A DNA stretch of 9,314 nt, taken from assembly GCA_937880065.1 (NCBI GenBank), contig CALFMA010000193.1, positions 1 through 9,314 of the forward strand, given 5' to 3'. The position numbers were made by a program, and so were the translations under genes. The notes beneath the pieces were generated by a model, which worked only from the letters and a program-made list of their open reading frames with translations, was not told the origin of the DNA and ran no database searches. The stretch comes from an uncultured Ruminococcus sp. (lineage in GTDB: Bacteria; Bacillota_A; Clostridia; Oscillospirales; Ruminococcaceae). Below, in pieces: positions 7,101 through 9,314 of this stretch. Position 1 is the stretch's first letter; each line of letters starts with the position of its first letter.

Positions 7101-9314
7101 TGGCTTTGAGTCCAGCTTTGAAAGGATAGTATTCAGTTTATCGGGTACATCACTGGGATTTACTCCGTGCTTCACCCATGAATCCATACAGAAAGCTGTA
7201 AACTGTCTTTCAAGAACAGCAGAAGCTTGTAAAAAGATTCTCGGTGACTGAACATCACCCTGTATCATATCGAGAGGGTCAGCATAGAAGTACAGATCGT
7301 GCGGATGAGCGTTTGCAACTGCCATGGTAAGAGCGTTTCCGTCTTTTCTTCCTCCACGTCCTGCTCTCTGTAGGAACTGAGACTGTGCAGGTGGCATACT
7401 GCAAAGAATAACAGAAGATAAATCGCCTATATCAATACCCATTTCAAGAGTTGGCGTACACGACAGCACATTCGGATCCCATCGTTTCTGCTTGTCTCTA
7501 CCAAGTTTGAAGTGCGTTTCAAGGATTTCTCTGTCTTCACGCTTTAACAAGCCTGTGTGTTCCATAGCGTTAATGCGATAGAGATCGCCATTGCGGAATA
7601 GTTTGCCGTAATAGCCTAATTCCGTATCAGCTTTTCTCAGATGACCTCGGCAATTCTTTCTCTTGCAAGGTGCATTTTCCCAAAATGCAGCGTTTTCCTC
7701 AGATACGGGAAGAACTGTACCGCAATCATCACACCTCATCTGAACAACATTGTTGCTGATGAATATCTGCTTTTTATTGATGCCATAAGGGATATGTACA
7801 GGAAAATCGTCTATCATCTTACATATTATTCCTGCATTAACCAACTCCTCAAATATGATGACAAAAAGGTCTGTGAACTCATTCAGCACATCTTCCGAAC
7901 ACTTATACAGCCAGTCCTCAAACTTGCGATCCGTTTTGAGATCAAGGTTATAGTAGTGCTTCTTACCGCTTTTAGGCTCGATCACAAACCTCGGAGTGTT
8001 TCTGCCTGACTGTAAGCCGGGTAGCCATCTAACACGATCAGCAGATATATGATAAGAACTATCCTTTTCGATAAATTCATAGAAGACCTTATCATCAAAA
8101 GCACCTAATTGTCTGAAAATGTCAAGATAGCCAATAACCATGTATCGCACATCTGTCTCGTTAGTTTTTACGAGCCAGCCCAGCTCATTCCTTGCTCTCT
8201 GATAGACAGTATTGCTGACACGTTCAATAACATCAGGATCAAAAGCAGCAACAGAGCAAGATGACTTCGGCAGAGTACGTCCAATGTTAGATGATAAGCC
8301 GTATTCAAGCATTATTTCATACGCAAGTCTGCTGTCAACATCATCAATAAGCTTCTTTGCATACTTGTCCGTACCAAGCTTGCGGTTTGTTATCATTTCC
8401 TCATACGCCTTCATCCAGGTCATATTCGGAGCGATAAACTGACTTATGAATTCCTCATCATTAAACTTCTGATGCCAATAGGAAATAAAGCCCCTCTGAA
8501 AATCATCCAGAGACACAAGAGAATCATTTGTTGCGGAATACTCTTGAATAGCAGTACGAAGACCAAATCTCCATGTTCTGTGGTTAAAGAATCCTGCACG
8601 GTGAGCTGCGTCCTGCACATTATCGGAAAAGGCAAGAGCTTTCTTATCATCGTTGAACTGTGAGGAGAACATTTGAGACAAGCTTACGCTGATTTCAGAT
8701 GCACTTCGTAACCCCATAAGTGAAAGACCACGTTTACTGTGGCAGAACGGGCATACATACTGTTGCTTATCCTTGGATCCTGTTTTAGCAGACTTAGAAC
8801 CGAGATTAGGTATATACACGGACATCATTTCCCCACAACCGTCGGGACATTCACAACTCTCAGCTTCGTTTGTATTAAACTTCACATAATGACACTTAGG
8901 GCATAAAAAGCCATTTGTTTCGGTCATTCCGGGAAAAAGCATAGTAATTGTATCATCGCATCGGAAATACATATTATAGAATGTATCAAGGTTGACAATT
9001 TTAGCATATCCGCGCTCTGTTTTGGTAGAAGTCCAGCCTGTTGCACCGCAGTCACGACAGTTTACAACAGGGAGATACTCCTTTGACTGTCTTTCATTGA
9101 GGTCGTGCGATATGGAATATGTAACATCATCAAGAGATACTTTTGCAAGCAGACGACGAAGCTCTCTGAGCCAGAACTGCACCTGTACATTGAGGAATGG
9201 GCGCAGTTTACCCTCAGAACCTATACGAGCGTGAGAAACAAGTGCAAAAAGAGCATTGATAGCCGTATCTTTATCTGCAACGCTTTCTATCTCAGGATAG
9301 TTTGTTACAAGAGC
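4188..9314 (-). CDS. Giant SF2 (DEAD/DEAH-type) helicase with DUF1998/MZB zinc domain and Vsr-like nuclease domain; 5' end beyond window
   Basis: Partial gene: the frame stays open to the window edge, giving 1708 visible residues (numbered from the edge). The GTG at 9182 is an internal codon, because the 44 codons before it are open and lead smoothly into RPFLNVQVQFWLRELRR. Seen in order: a cysteine-rich zinc region (C86/C89, C138/C141, C154/C156/C160, C188/C191); helicase motif IV (ALAFSDNVQDAAHRAGFF, 226-243); a large insert ending in a CxxC...CxxxxC ribbon (C528, C531, C550, C555); motif V (TPTLEMGIDIGD) and motif VI (QRAGRGGR, 649-656); a charged coiled coil (about 799-854); a zinc ribbon (C946, C949, C964, C967); the DUF1998/MZB signature YDSVPGGTGYL (about 1184-1194) with CTC(8)CYRC (C1218, C1220, C1229, C1232); a Vsr-like nuclease-type domain (about 1274-1404) with KPDFIIRP, FTDGFTFH and DxxKRxxxLRSGDYVVWS; and an acidic, unassigned tail. 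Walker A and the DExH box are not visible and must lie upstream. Family knowledge: large DUF1998 helicases occur in DISARM and Druantia defence loci, and MrfA is a DUF1998 repair helicase. The domain calls are strong; the antiviral role is inferred. Confidence 0.9.
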   Translation of the reverse strand, partial: ALVTNYPEIESVADKDTAINALFALVSHARIGSEGKLRPFLNVQVQFWLRELRRLLAKVSLDDVTYSISHDLNERQSKEYLPVVNCRDCGATGWTSTKTERGYAKIVNLDTFYNMYFRCDDTITMLFPGMTETNGFLCPKCHYVKFNTNEAESCECPDGCGEMMSVYIPNLGSKSAKTGSKDKQQYVCPFCHSKRGLSLMGLRSASEISVSLSQMFSSQFNDDKKALAFSDNVQDAAHRAGFFNHRTWRFGLRTAIQEYSATNDSLVSLDDFQRGFISYWHQKFNDEEFISQFIAPNMTWMKAYEEMITNRKLGTDKYAKKLIDDVDSRLAYEIMLEYGLSSNIGRTLPKSSCSVAAFDPDVIERVSNTVYQRARNELGWLVKTNETDVRYMVIGYLDIFRQLGAFDDKVFYEFIEKDSSYHISADRVRWLPGLQSGRNTPRFVIEPKSGKKHYYNLDLKTDRKFEDWLYKCSEDVLNEFTDLFVIIFEELVNAGIICKMIDDFPVHIPYGINKKQIFISNNVVQMRCDDCGTVLPVSEENAAFWENAPCKRKNCRGHLRKADTELGYYGKLFRNGDLYRINAMEHTGLLKREDREILETHFKLGRDKQKRWDPNVLSCTPTLEMGIDIGDLSSVILCSMPPAQSQFLQRAGRGGRKDGNALTMAVANAHPHDLYFYADPLDMIQGDVQSPRIFLQASAVLERQFTAFCMDSWVKHGVNPSDVPDKLNTILSKLDSKPADMFPFNFIHYVQDTLTRQINSFTGLFTELDVNAKEELLVFAKGDGTNQSPMYHKIIESFEIIKDERNSLKSNIKALDAMIKELQAKPKDSSFDEQIKELNAEKAALHSVINEINDKNVYNFLSDEGLLPNYAFPESGIILRALLYRKEEQEADSKTKYEKRSYEYSRPASSAISEFAPNNTFYADGRKLTVNQIDLHTSTIEPWRLCPNCSHAQLEIPGKYTASCPQCGSPAWADSGQLRNMLKVQMVYSNTEDTHSRISDDNDSRSNTFYVRQLLVDVDEEQDILSAYRMNNDDFPFGYEFVKKASLREINFGENDMTGEKISVAGKDEVRKGFKVCRYCGTIQSSDSRSKKHSFFCKTNKNPQLLADGFETCLFLYREFETEILRMLIPATTEDTSDVRTESFIAAFMLGMKEYFGNVDHLRVAISEVPIPDADYKKQYLVIYDSVPGGTGYLKQLMNNEGSLTTIFEKSLTKLENCTCGNDSQKDGCYRCLFAYRQSNQMGSISRKTAMSMLKSILSGKNNVEKIPKLGNISVNALFDSELERRFIEAFSQRSSDTRKIEVNKDVVNDKPGYILKIGSVTWEIEPQVYLSGADGICVDSKPDFIIRPISKEISRRPVAVFTDGFTFHRSIVADDTLKRTAILRSGDYVVWSLSYKDVQSVFQTLDEYATDTLNPLKMPLGARLYKPTVNTIAGADQITPDKTSAFDLLLDYLSLEQAETIFKVHANAYAVSLINTSIMTDNVAFNEWITAFDEVNSQSRFTSNQFAFRDTMFGKWQPRTNNPILSLYSGIAISKAKADRSTPYTVFAVFDDKTDPANEKFEMEWNGFWHFVNVLQFNPEFSFITVIGLEKMIYMKLDEPITVTTTGTEQPAANSEWDNVLEDLFDDAAKDMAEKLKEINAPVPDEIGYELTENDEVIAEIEMAWTESKIAYLTEDQMEYKEILTEKGWTIINNDTTVSNDMFGGVN
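4198..4202 (-). promoter_or_regulatory. Ribosome binding site of the UvrD-type gene, inside the end of the giant helicase gene
   Basis: The minus strand reads GGAGGTGTAAACTGATG. GGAGG lies nine bases before the ATG at 4188, and the stop TGA of the upstream gene shares one base with that ATG (TGATG). This site fixes the start codon and suggests termination-reinitiation coupling between the two helicases. Confidence 0.88.

Noticed and set aside
9180..9182. GTG at 9182 as the start of the giant helicase.
   Set aside because: The frame continues without a stop for 44 more codons to the window edge, and those codons read as a natural helicase-family sequence. The second RecA lobe without a first would also make no sense, so the gene is truncated by the window.
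4188..9314. Firm naming of the large gene as druE or drmB.
   Set aside because: The DUF1998 helicase plan is shared, but the neighbouring genes are not those of the Druantia or DISARM sets I know, and the N-terminal lobe is not visible. No symbol was given.
1..9314. CRISPR array, tRNA, rRNA or insertion sequence.
   Set aside because: No regularly spaced repeats, cloverleaf or transposase motifs were seen on either strand.

Overview
The window looks like part of an antiviral or foreign-DNA defence operon from a low-GC Gram-positive bacterium. The strong GGAGG ribosome sites, AT-leaning codons and intrinsic-terminator-like hairpins fit Clostridia, perhaps a gut Ruminococcus-like organism; that placement is inference. 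All three genes are on the minus strand, so transcription enters at the right edge (9314) and runs left to 253. No RNA gene, CRISPR array or intact insertion sequence was seen.

Right, 4188-9314: the C-terminal 1708 residues of a giant superfamily 2 helicase, cut by the window edge. Visible are a multi-cysteine zinc region, a second RecA lobe split by a large insert (motif IV near 8510, motifs V and VI near 7350-7460), a coiled coil, a DUF1998/MZB zinc domain, a Vsr-like PD-(D/E)XK nuclease-type domain and a long uncharacterised tail. The ATP-binding lobe must lie beyond 9314. The general plan resembles the large DUF1998 helicases of DISARM and Druantia loci.

Middle, 2062-4188: a complete UvrD/Rep-type superfamily 1 helicase whose first ~95 residues look like a RelE/ParE-type toxin fold. 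Its start overlaps the stop of the giant helicase (TGATG), so the two are probably translationally coupled.

Left, 253-1992: a DUF262 protein with the DGQQR motif and a C-terminal HNH/DUF1524-like motif, as in GmrSD, BrxU and SspE-type restriction factors. It follows after a 69-base gap and is visibly more AT-rich than the other two, suggesting a separately acquired module.

Far left, 1-252: no convincing gene, but two hairpins (one with a clear T-tract on the plus strand), a weaker hairpin, and a perfect 11-bp tandem repeat. This is the downstream border of the operon and may be the edge of a defence island or mobile element.

Working model (inference): the two helicases translocate on or unwind invading DNA, while the Vsr-like domain and the DUF262-HNH protein supply cleavage and possibly sensing of modification or nucleotides. 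This gene combination does not match any named defence system I can assign with confidence. The genes upstream of 9314, where a DNA methyltransferase would be a natural partner, would help decide.
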